DNA of 64,000 bases. It comes from Nansenia antarctica. Its lineage: Eukaryota > Chordata > Actinopteri > Argentiniformes > Microstomatidae. The translations under genes and the position numbers were made by a program. The notes beneath the pieces were generated by a model. That model was not told the origin of the DNA, made no database searches, and saw only the letters and a program-made list of their open reading frames with translations. Shown here piece by piece: positions 21,801-32,921 of this stretch (positions within the stretch are counted from its first letter, which is position 1; each line of letters opens with the position of its first letter). The DNA lies in the NCBI GenBank assembly GCA_963989245.1, contig OZ022353.1, positions 25,990,024 to 26,054,023 of the forward strand. The letters are read 5' to 3'.

Positions 21801-22667
21801 TGAATAATCCTATAATGTAACTCTAAATGACAATCAGAGCAACTTGAATTGCGTGTGTGCAGCCTTTTGCTCAAAAGTGATCAACGTTTCGTTTTCAGAG
21901 TCTCTTTTGACAATCTCTTCGAGAGCTGTTTTCAGTCATTAACAGAGCTGTTCTGAAAGTGTCCAAGCGGCCTGTTCTTAGAGTGGACTGTTTTTTGCAT
22001 TCGTTCTCAAGTTATATCAAACTATCAAAGTGTTGTTTTCTGCCTTTCACGAGCACATTTTGACTTGTTGTTGAATAATCCTATAATGTAACTCTAAATG
22101 ACAATCAGAGCAACTTGAATTGCGTGTGTGCAGCCTTTTGCTCAAAAGTGATCAACGTTTCGTTTTCAGAGTCTCTTTTGACAATCTCTTCGAGAGCTGT
22201 TTTCAGTCATTAACAGAGCTGTTCTGAAAGTGTCCAAGCGGCCTGTTCTTAGAGTGGACTGTTTTTTGCATTCGTTCTCAAGTTATATCAAACTATCAAA
22301 GTGTTGTTTTCTGCCTTTCACGAGCACATTTTGACTTGTTGTTGAATAATCCTATAATGTAACTCTAAATGACAATCAGAGCAACTTGAATTGCGTGTGT
22401 GCAGCCTTTTGCTCAAAAGTGATCAACGTTTCGTTTTCAGAGTCTCTTTTGACAATCTCTTCGAGAGCTGTTTTCAGTCATTAACAGAGCTGTTCTGAAA
22501 GTGTCCAAGCGGCCTGTTCTTAGAGTGGACTGTTTTTTGCATTCGTTCTCAAGTTATATCAAACTATCAAAGTGTTGTTTTCTGCCTTTCACGAGCACAT
22601 TTTGACTTGTTGTTGAATAATCCTATAATGTTACTCTAAATGACAATCAGAGCAACTTGAATTGCGT
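18895..22667 (+). repeat. 15-monomer HOR unit, copy 2 (14 monomers retained)
   Basis: Matches 14851-18623 monomer by monomer, including ctgtaaat (20207), caaaag (monomer 20239), cagct (20511) and S with 95C (21053). The 15th unit expected at 22668 is not the hybrid found at 18624 but a Y, because a 7-monomer block has been inserted in tandem there; the hybrid appears later, at 24554. Confidence 0.88.
20782..22667 (+). repeat. 7-monomer block (1886 bp), copy 1 of tandem pair
   Basis: Y, S (95C), Z, W, two 43A/125T units, X. The identical order follows immediately at 22668-24553, and an earlier copy sits at 16738-18623. Length is 7 x 271 - 11. I saw no base difference among the three in a read by eye. 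Confidence 0.88.
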
Positions 22668-24553
22668 GTGTGCAGCCTTTTGCTCAAAAGTAATCAACGT
22701 TTCGTTTTCAGAGTCTCTTTTGACAATCACTTCGAGAGCTGTTTTCAGTCATTAATGGAGCTGTTCTGAAAGTGTCCAAGCGGCCTGTTCTTAGAGTGGA
22801 CTGTTTTTTGCATTCGTTCTCAAGTTAAATCAAACTATCAAAGTGTTGTTTTCTGCCTTTCACGAGCACATTTTGACTTGTTGTTGAATAATCCTATAAT
22901 GTTACTCTAAATGACAATCAGAGCAACTTGAATTGCGTGTGTGCAGCCTTTTGCTCAAAAGTAATCAACGTTTCGTTTTCAGAGTCTCTTTTGACAATCT
23001 CTTCGAGAGCTGTTTTCAGTCATTAACAGAGCCGTTCTGAAAGTGTCCAAGCGGCCTGTTCTGAGAGTGGACTGTTTTTGCATTCGTTCTCAAGTTCTAT
23101 CAGTGTTGTTTTCTGCTTTTCTGGAGCACATTTTGACTTGTTGCTGAATGCTCCTATAATGTAACTCTAAATGACAATCAGAGCAACTTGAATTGCGTGT
23201 GTGCAGCCTTTTGCTCAAAAGTGATCAACGTTTCGTTTTCGGAGTCTCTTTTGACAATCTCTTCGAGAGCTGTTTTCAGTCATTAACAGAGCTGTTCTGA
23301 AAGTGTCCAAGCGGCCTGTTCTTAGAGTGGACTGTTTTTTGCATTCGTTCTCAAGTTATATCAAACTATCAAAGTGTTATTTTCTGCCTTTCACGAGCAC
23401 ATTTTGACTTGTTGTTGAATAATCCTATAATGTAACTCTAAATGACAATCAGAGCAACTTGAATTGCGTGTGTGCAGCCTTTTGCTCAAAAGTGATCAAC
23501 GTTTCGTTTTCAGAGTCTCTTTTGACAATCTCTTCGAGAGCTGTTTTCAGTCATTAACAGAGCTGTTCTGAAAGTGTCCAAGCGGCCTGTTCTGAGAGTG
23601 GACTGTTTTTTGCATTCGTTCTCAAGTTATATCAAACTATCAAAGTGTTGTTTTCTGCCTTTCACGAGCACATTTTGACTTGTTGTTGAATAATCCTATA
23701 ATGTAACTCTAAATGACAATCAGAGCAACTTGAATTGCGTGTGTGCAGCCTTTTGCTCAAAAGTGATCAACGTTTCGTTTTCAGAGTCTCTTTTGACAAT
23801 CTCTTCGAGAGCTGTTTTCAGTCATTAACAGAGCTGTTCTGAAAGTGTCCAAGCGGCCTGTTCTTAGAGTGGACTGTTTTTTGCATTCGTTCTCAAGTTA
23901 TATCAAACTATCAAAGTGTTGTTTTCTGCCTTTCACGAGCACATTTTGACTTGTTGTTGAATAATCCTATAATGTAACTCTAAATGACAATCAGAGCAAC
24001 TTGAATTGCGTGTGTGCAGCCTTTTGCTCAAAAGTGATCAACGTTTCGTTTTCAGAGTCTCTTTTGACAATCTCTTCGAGAGCTGTTTTCAGTCATTAAC
24101 AGAGCTGTTCTGAAAGTGTCCAAGCGGCCTGTTCTTAGAGTGGACTGTTTTTTGCATTCGTTCTCAAGTTATATCAAACTATCAAAGTGTTGTTTTCTGC
24201 CTTTCACGAGCACATTTTGACTTGTTGTTGAATAATCCTATAATGTAACTCTAAATGACAATCAGAGCAACTTGAATTGCGTGTGTGCAGCCTTTTGCTC
24301 AAAAGTGATCAACGTTTCGTTTTCAGAGTCTCTTTTGACAATCTCTTCGAGAGCTGTTTTCAGTCATTAACAGAGCTGTTCTGAAAGTGTCCAAGCGGCC
24401 TGTTCTTAGAGTGGACTGTTTTTTGCATTCGTTCTCAAGTTATATCAAACTATCAAAGTGTTGTTTTCTGCCTTTCACGAGCACATTTTGACTTGTTGTT
24501 GAATAATCCTATAATGTTACTCTAAATGACAATCAGAGCAACTTGAATTGCGT
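22668..24553 (+). repeat. 7-monomer block (1886 bp), copy 2 of tandem pair
   Basis: Exact-looking tandem copy of 20782-22667, including S with 95C at 22939. After it the array resumes with the hybrid (24554), X (24825) and Y (25096), the order seen at 18624-19436. The simplest history is therefore a tandem duplication of seven monomers inside a pre-existing 15-monomer register. Confidence 0.87.
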
Positions 24554-25366
24554 GTGTGCAGCCTTTTGCTCAAAAGTAATCAACGTTTCGTTTTCAGAGT
24601 CTCTTTTGACAATCACTTCGAGAGCTGTTTTCAGTCATTAATGGAGCTGTTCTGAAAGTGTCCAAGCGGCCTGTTCTTAGAGTGGACTGTTTTTTGCATT
24701 CGTTCTCAAGTTATATCAAACTATCAAAGTGTTGTTTTCTGCCTTTCACGAGCACATTTTGACTTGTTGTTGAATAATCCTATAATGTAACTCTAAATGA
24801 CAATCAGAGCAACTTGAATTGCGTGTGTGCAGCCTTTTGCTCAAAAGTGATCAACGTTTCGTTTTCAGAGTCTCTTTTGACAATCTCTTCGAGAGCTGTT
24901 TTCAGTCATTAACAGAGCTGTTCTGAAAGTGTCCAAGCGGCCTGTTCTTAGAGTGGACTGTTTTTTGCATTCGTTCTCAAGTTATATCAAACTATCAAAG
25001 TGTTGTTTTCTGCCTTTCACGAGCACATTTTGACTTGTTGTTGAATAATCCTATAATGTTACTCTAAATGACAATCAGAGCAACTTGAATTGCGTGTGTG
25101 CAGCCTTTTGCTCAAAAGTAATCAACGTTTCGTTTTCAGAGTCTCTTTTGACAATCACTTCGAGAGCTGTTTTCAGTCATTAATGGAGCTGTTCTGAAAG
25201 TGTCCAAGCGGCCTGTTCTTAGAGTGGACTGTTTTTTGCATTCGTTCTCAAGTTAAATCAAACTATCAAAGTGTTGTTTTCTGCCTTTCACGAGCACATT
25301 TTGACTTGTTGTTGAATAATCCTATAATGTTACTCTAAATGACAATCAGAGCAACTTGAATTGCGT
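22939..25366 (+). repeat. 9-monomer HOR (2428 bp), copy 1
   Basis: S(95C), Z, W, two 43A/125T units, X, hybrid (5' half Y, 3' half ordinary), X, Y. Successive S monomers at 22939, 25367, 27795 and 30223 are each exactly 2428 bp apart (9 x 271 - 11). The same spacing separates the S units at 17009 and 19437. This is the most regular HOR in the window. Confidence 0.92.
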
Positions 25367-27794
25367 GTGTGCAGCCTTTTGCTCAAAAGTAATCAACGTT
25401 TCGTTTTCAGAGTCTCTTTTGACAATCTCTTCGAGAGCTGTTTTCAGTCATTAACAGAGCTGTTCTGAAAGTGTCCAAGCGGCCTGTTCTGAGAGTGGAC
25501 TGTTTTTGCATTCGTTCTCAAGTTCTATCAGTGTTGTTTTCTGCTTTTCTGGAGCACATTTTGACTTGTTGCTGAATGCTCCTATAATGTAACTCTAAAT
25601 GACAATCAGAGCAACTTGAATTGCGTGTGTGCAGCCTTTTGCTCAAAAGTGATCAACGTTTCGTTTTCGGAGTCTCTTTTGACAATCTCTTCGAGAGCTG
25701 TTTTCAGTCATTAACAGAGCTGTTCTGAAAGTGTCCAAGCGGCCTGTTCTTAGAGTGGACTGTTTTTTGCATTCGTTCTCAAGTTATATCAAACTATCAA
25801 AGTGTTATTTTCTGCCTTTCACGAGCACATTTTGACTTGTTGTTGAATAATCCTATAATGTAACTCTAAATGACAATCAGAGCAACTTGAATTGCGTGTG
25901 TGCAGCCTTTTGCTCAAAAGTGATCAACGTTTCGTTTTCAGAGTCTCTTTTGACAATCTCTTCGAGAGCTGTTTTCAGTCATTAACAGAGCTGTTCTGAA
26001 AGTGTCCAAGCGGCCTGTTCTGAGAGTGGACTGTTTTTTGCATTCGTTCTCAAGTTATATCAAACTATCAAAGTGTTGTTTTCTGCCTTTCACGAGCACA
26101 TTTTGACTTGTTGTTGAATAATCCTATAATGTAACTCTAAATGACAATCAGAGCAACTTGAATTGCGTGTGTGCAGCCTTTTGCTCAAAAGTGATCAACG
26201 TTTCGTTTTCAGAGTCTCTTTTGACAATCTCTTCGAGAGCTGTTTTCAGTCATTAACAGAGCTGTTCTGAAAGTGTCCAAGCGGCCTGTTCTTAGAGTGG
26301 ACTGTTTTTTGCATTCGTTCTCAAGTTATATCAAACTATCAAAGTGTTGTTTTCTGCCTTTCACGAGCACATTTTGACTTGTTGTTGAATAATCCTATAA
26401 TGTAACTCTAAATGACAATCAGAGCAACTTGAATTGCGTGTGTGCAGCCTTTTGCTCAAAAGTGATCAACGTTTCGTTTTCAGAGTCTCTTTTGACAATC
26501 TCTTCGAGAGCTGTTTTCAGTCATTAACAGAGCTGTTCTGAAAGTGTCCAAGCGGCCTGTTCTTAGAGTGGACTGTTTTTTGCATTCGTTCTCAAGTTAT
26601 ATCAAACTATCAAAGTGTTGTTTTCTGCCTTTCACGAGCACATTTTGACTTGTTGTTGAATAATCCTATAATGTAACTCTAAATGACAATCAGAGCAACT
26701 TGAATTGCGTGTGTGCAGCCTTTTGCTCAAAAGTGATCAACGTTTCGTTTTCAGAGTCTCTTTTGACAATCTCTTCGAGAGCTGTTTTCAGTCATTAACA
26801 GAGCTGTTCTGAAAGTGTCCAAGCGGCCTGTTCTTAGAGTGGACTGTTTTTTGCATTCGTTCTCAAGTTATATCAAACTATCAAAGTGTTGTTTTCTGCC
26901 TTTCACGAGCACATTTTGACTTGTTGTTGAATAATCCTATAATGTTACTCTAAATGACAATCAGAGCAACTTGAATTGCGTGTGTGCAGCCTTTTGCTCA
27001 AAAGTAATCAACGTTTCGTTTTCAGAGTCTCTTTTGACAATCACTTCGAGAGCTGTTTTCAGTCATTAATGGAGCTGTTCTGAAAGTGTCCAAGCGGCCT
27101 GTTCTTAGAGTGGACTGTTTTTTGCATTCGTTCTCAAGTTATATCAAACTATCAAAGTGTTGTTTTCTGCCTTTCACGAGCACATTTTGACTTGTTGTTG
27201 AATAATCCTATAATGTAACTCTAAATGACAATCAGAGCAACTTGAATTGCGTGTGTGCAGCCTTTTGCTCAAAAGTGATCAACGTTTCGTTTTCAGAGTC
27301 TCTTTTGACAATCTCTTCGAGAGCTGTTTTCAGTCATTAACAGAGCTGTTCTGAAAGTGTCCAAGCGGCCTGTTCTTAGAGTGGACTGTTTTTTGCATTC
27401 GTTCTCAAGTTATATCAAACTATCAAAGTGTTGTTTTCTGCCTTTCACGAGCACATTTTGACTTGTTGTTGAATAATCCTATAATGTTACTCTAAATGAC
27501 AATCAGAGCAACTTGAATTGCGTGTGTGCAGCCTTTTGCTCAAAAGTAATCAACGTTTCGTTTTCAGAGTCTCTTTTGACAATCACTTCGAGAGCTGTTT
27601 TCAATCATTAATGGAGCTGTTCTGAAAGTGTCCAAGCGGCCTGTTCTTAGAGTGGACTGTTTTTTGCATTCGTTCTCAAGTTATATCAAACTATCAAAGT
27701 GTTGTTTTCTGCCTTTCACGAGCACATTTTGACTTGTTGTTGAATAATCCTATAATGTTACTCTAAATGACAATCAGAGCAACTTGAATTGCGT
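25367..27794 (+). repeat. 9-monomer HOR (2428 bp), copy 2
   Basis: Same order as copy 1 but S has 95T, and the ninth unit (27524) is a variant Y with 161T and 236T plus a private A at 27604. With copy 1 it forms an 18-monomer (4856 bp) superunit that recurs from 27795. Confidence 0.9.
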
Positions 27795-30222
27795 GTGTGC
27801 AGCCTTTTGCTCAAAAGTAATCAACGTTTCGTTTTCAGAGTCTCTTTTGACAATCTCTTCGAGAGCTGTTTTCAGTCATTAACAGAGCCGTTCTGAAAGT
27901 GTCCAAGCGGCCTGTTCTGAGAGTGGACTGTTTTTGCATTCGTTCTCAAGTTCTATCAGTGTTGTTTTCTGCTTTTCTGGAGCACATTTTGACTTGTTGC
28001 TGAATGCTCCTATAATGTAACTCTAAATGACAATCAGAGCAACTTGAATTGCGTGTGTGCAGCCTTTTGCTCAAAAGTGATCAACGTTTCGTTTTCGGAG
28101 TCTCTTTTGACAATCTCTTCGAGAGCTGTTTTCAGTCATTAACAGAGCTGTTCTGAAAGTGTCCAAGCGGCCTGTTCTTAGAGTGGACTGTTTTTTGCAT
28201 TCGTTCTCAAGTTATATCAAACTATCAAAGTGTTATTTTCTGCCTTTCACGAGCACATTTTGACTTGTTGTTGAATAATCCTATAATGTAACTCTAAATG
28301 ACAATCAGAGCAACTTGAATTGCGTGTGTGCAGCCTTTTGCTCAAAAGTGATCAACGTTTCGTTTTCAGAGTCTCTTTTGACAATCTCTTCGAGAGCTGT
28401 TTTCAGTCATTAACAGAGCTGTTCTGAAAGTGTCCAAGCGGCCTGTTCTGAGAGTGGACTGTTTTTTGCATTCGTTCTCAAGTTATATCAAACTATCAAA
28501 GTGTTGTTTTCTGCCTTTCACGAGCACATTTTGACTTGTTGTTGAATAATCCTATAATGTAACTCTAAATGACAATCAGAGCAACTTGAATTGCGTGTGT
28601 GCAGCCTTTTGCTCAAAAGTGATCAACGTTTCGTTTTCAGAGTCTCTTTTGACAATCTCTTCGAGAGCTGTTTTCAGTCATTAACAGAGCTGTTCTGAAA
28701 GTGTCCAAGCGGCCTGTTCTTAGAGTGGACTGTTTTTTGCATTCGTTCTCAAGTTATATCAAACTATCAAAGTGTTGTTTTCTGCCTTTCACGAGCACAT
28801 TTTGACTTGTTGTTGAATAATCCTATAATGTAACTCTAAATGACAATCAGAGCAACTTGAATTGCGTGTGTGCAGCCTTTTGCTCAAAAGTGATCAACGT
28901 TTCGTTTTCAGAGTCTCTTTTGACAATCTCTTCGAGAGCTGTTTTCAGTCATTAACAGAGCTGTTCTGAAAGTGTCCAAGCGGCCTGTTCTTAGAGTGGA
29001 CTGTTTTTTGCATTCGTTCTCAAGTTATATCAAACTATCAAAGTGTTGTTTTCTGCCTTTCACGAGCACATTTTGACTTGTTGTTGAATAATCCTATAAT
29101 GTAACTCTAAATGACAATCAGAGCAACTTGAATTGCGTGTGTGCAGCCTTTTGCTCAAAAGTGATCAACGTTTCGTTTTCAGAGTCTCTTTTGACAATCT
29201 CTTCGAGAGCTGTTTTCAGTCATTAACAGAGCTGTTCTGAAAGTGTCCAAGCGGCCTGTTCTTAGAGTGGACTGTTTTTTGCATTCGTTCTCAAGTTATA
29301 TCAAACTATCAAAGTGTTGTTTTCTGCCTTTCACGAGCACATTTTGACTTGTTGTTGAATAATCCTATAATGTTACTCTAAATGACAATCAGAGCAACTT
29401 GAATTGCGTGTGTGCAGCCTTTTGCTCAAAAGTAATCAACGTTTCGTTTTCAGAGTCTCTTTTGACAATCACTTCGAGAGCTGTTTTCAGTCATTAATGG
29501 AGCTGTTCTGAAAGTGTCCAAGCGGCCTGTTCTTAGAGTGGACTGTTTTTTGCATTCGTTCTCAAGTTATATCAAACTATCAAAGTGTTGTTTTCTGCCT
29601 TTCACGAGCACATTTTGACTTGTTGTTGAATAATCCTATAATGTAACTCTAAATGACAATCAGAGCAACTTGAATTGCGTGTGTGCAGCCTTTTGCTCAA
29701 AAGTGATCAACGTTTCGTTTTCAGAGTCTCTTTTGACAATCTCTTCGAGAGCTGTTTTCAGTCATTAACAGAGCTGTTCTGAAAGTGTCCAAGCGGCCTG
29801 TTCTTAGAGTGGACTGTTTTTTGCATTCGTTCTCAAGTTATATCAAACTATCAAAGTGTTGTTTTCTGCCTTTCACGAGCACATTTTGACTTGTTGTTGA
29901 ATAATCCTATAATGTTACTCTAAATGACAATCAGAGCAACTTGAATTGCGTGTGTGCAGCCTTTTGCTCAAAAGTAATCAACGTTTCGTTTTCAGAGTCT
30001 CTTTTGACAATCACTTCGAGAGCTGTTTTCAGTCATTAATGGAGCTGTTCTGAAAGTGTCCAAGCGGCCTGTTCTTAGAGTGGACTGTTTTTTGCATTCG
30101 TTCTCAAGTTAAATCAAACTATCAAAGTGTTGTTTTCTGCCTTTCACGAGCACATTTTGACTTGTTGTTGAATAATCCTATAATGTTACTCTAAATGACA
30201 ATCAGAGCAACTTGAATTGCGT
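27795..30222 (+). repeat. 9-monomer HOR (2428 bp), copy 3
   Basis: Matches 22939-25366 at an offset of 4856 bp, including 95C in the S monomer, where copies 2 and 4 have 95T. The ninth unit (29952) is a standard Y with 161A. Confidence 0.9.
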
Positions 30223-32650
30223 GTGTGCAGCCTTTTGCTCAAAAGTAATCAACGTTTCGTTTTCAGAGTCTCTTTTGACAATCTCTTCGAGAGCTGTTTT
30301 CAGTCATTAACAGAGCTGTTCTGAAAGTGTCCAAGCGGCCTGTTCTGAGAGTGGACTGTTTTTGCATTCGTTCTCAAGTTCTATCAGTGTTGTTTTCTGC
30401 TTTTCTGGAGCACATTTTGACTTGTTGCTGAATGCTCCTATAATGTAACTCTAAATGACAATCAGAGCAACTTGAATTGCGTGTGTGCAGCCTTTTGCTC
30501 AAAAGTGATCAACGTTTCGTTTTCGGAGTCTCTTTTGACAATCTCTTCGAGAGCTGTTTTCAGTCATTAACAGAGCTGTTCTGAAAGTGTCCAAGCGGCC
30601 TGTTCTTAGAGTGGACTGTTTTTTGCATTCGTTCTCAAGTTATATCAAACTATCAAAGTGTTATTTTCTGCCTTTCACGAGCACATTTTGACTTGTTGTT
30701 GAATAATCCTATAATGTAACTCTAAATGACAATCAGAGCAACTTGAATTGCGTGTGTGCAGCCTTTTGCTCAAAAGTGATCAACGTTTCGTTTTCAGAGT
30801 CTCTTTTGACAATCTCTTCGAGAGCTGTTTTCAGTCATTAACAGAGCTGTTCTGAAAGTGTCCAAGCGGCCTGTTCTGAGAGTGGACTGTTTTTTGCATT
30901 CGTTCTCAAGTTATATCAAACTATCAAAGTGTTGTTTTCTGCCTTTCACGAGCACATTTTGACTTGTTGTTGAATAATCCTATAATGTAACTCTAAATGA
31001 CAATCAGAGCAACTTGAATTGCGTGTGTGCAGCCTTTTGCTCAAAAGTGATCAACGTTTCGTTTTCAGAGTCTCTTTTGACAATCTCTTCGAGAGCTGTT
31101 TTCAGTCATTAACAGAGCTGTTCTGAAAGTGTCCAAGCGGCCTGTTCTTAGAGTGGACTGTTTTTTGCATTCGTTCTCAAGTTATATCAAACTATCAAAG
31201 TGTTGTTTTCTGCCTTTCACGAGCACATTTTGACTTGTTGTTGAATAATCCTATAATGTAACTCTAAATGACAATCAGAGCAACTTGAATTGCGTGTGTG
31301 CAGCCTTTTGCTCAAAAGTGATCAACGTTTCGTTTTCAGAGTCTCTTTTGACAATCTCTTCGAGAGCTGTTTTCAGTCATTAACAGAGCTGTTCTGAAAG
31401 TGTCCAAGCGGCCTGTTCTTAGAGTGGACTGTTTTTTGCATTCGTTCTCAAGTTATATCAAACTATCAAAGTGTTGTTTTCTGCCTTTCACGAGCACATT
31501 TTGACTTGTTGTTGAATAATCCTATAATGTAACTCTAAATGACAATCAGAGCAACTTGAATTGCGTGTGTGCAGCCTTTTGCTCAAAAGTGATCAACGTT
31601 TCGTTTTCAGAGTCTCTTTTGACAATCTCTTCGAGAGCTGTTTTCAGTCATTAACAGAGCTGTTCTGAAAGTGTCCAAGCGGCCTGTTCTTAGAGTGGAC
31701 TGTTTTTTGCATTCGTTCTCAAGTTATATCAAACTATCAAAGTGTTGTTTTCTGCCTTTCACGAGCACATTTTGACTTGTTGTTGAATAATCCTATAATG
31801 TTACTCTAAATGACAATCAGAGCAACTTGAATTGCGTGTGTGCAGCCTTTTGCTCAAAAGTAATCAACGTTTCGTTTTCAGAGTCTCTTTTGACAATCAC
31901 TTCGAGAGCTGTTTTCAGTCATTAATGGAGCTGTTCTGAAAGTGTCCAAGCGGCCTGTTCTTAGAGTGGACTGTTTTTTGCATTCGTTCTCAAGTTATAT
32001 CAAACTATCAAAGTGTTGTTTTCTGCCTTTCACGAGCACATTTTGACTTGTTGTTGAATAATCCTATAATGTAACTCTAAATGACAATCAGAGCAACTTG
32101 AATTGCGTGTGTGCAGCCTTTTGCTCAAAAGTGATCAACGTTTCGTTTTCAGAGTCTCTTTTGACAATCTCTTCGAGAGCTGTTTTCAGTCATTAACAGA
32201 GCTGTTCTGAAAGTGTCCAAGCGGCCTGTTCTTAGAGTGGACTGTTTTTTGCATTCGTTCTCAAGTTATATCAAACTATCAAAGTGTTGTTTTCTGCCTT
32301 TCACGAGCACATTTTGACTTGTTGTTGAATAATCCTATAATGTTACTCTAAATGACAATCAGAGCAACTTGAATTGCGTGTGTGCAGCCTTTTGCTCAAA
32401 AGTAATCAACGTTTCGTTTTCAGAGTCTCTTTTGACAATCACTTCGAGAGCTGTTTTCAGTCATTAATGGAGCTGTTCTGAAAGTGTCCAAGCGGCCTGT
32501 TCTTAGAGTGGACTGTTTTTTGCATTCGTTCTCAAGTTATATCAAACTATCAAAGTGTTGTTTTCTGCCTTTCACGAGCACATTTTGACTTGTTGTTGAA
32601 TAATCCTATAATGTAACTCTAAATGACAATCAGAGCAACTTGAATTGCGT
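30223..32650 (+). repeat. 9-monomer HOR (2428 bp), copy 4, altered end
   Basis: The first eight monomers (30223-32379) match copy 2; S has 95T. The ninth slot (32380) holds a second hybrid instead of Y, because the hybrid plus X dimer is duplicated. As a result the next S is 11 monomers away, at 33193 (2970 bp). Confidence 0.88.
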
Positions 32651-32921
32651 GTGTGCAGCCTTTTGCTCAAAAGTGATCAACGTTTCGTTTTCAGAGTCTC
32701 TTTTGACAATCTCTTCGAGAGCTGTTTTCAGTCATTAACAGAGCTGTTCTGAAAGTGTCCAAGCGGCCTGTTCTTAGAGTGGACTGTTTTTTGCATTCGT
32801 TCTCAAGTTATATCAAACTATCAAAGTGTTGTTTTCTGCCTTTCACGAGCACATTTTGACTTGTTGTTGAATAATCCTATAATGTTACTCTAAATGACAA
32901 TCAGAGCAACTTGAATTGCGT
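31838..32921 (+). repeat. Tandemly duplicated hybrid-X dimer (2 x 542 bp)
   Basis: 31838-32379 and 32380-32921 are two apparently identical dimers. Each is a hybrid monomer (25A, 62A, 89-90TG then 161T, 236A) followed by an X monomer (43A,125T,236T). This is the smallest multi-monomer duplication that can be defined here, and it changes a 9-monomer period to 11. Confidence 0.9.
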
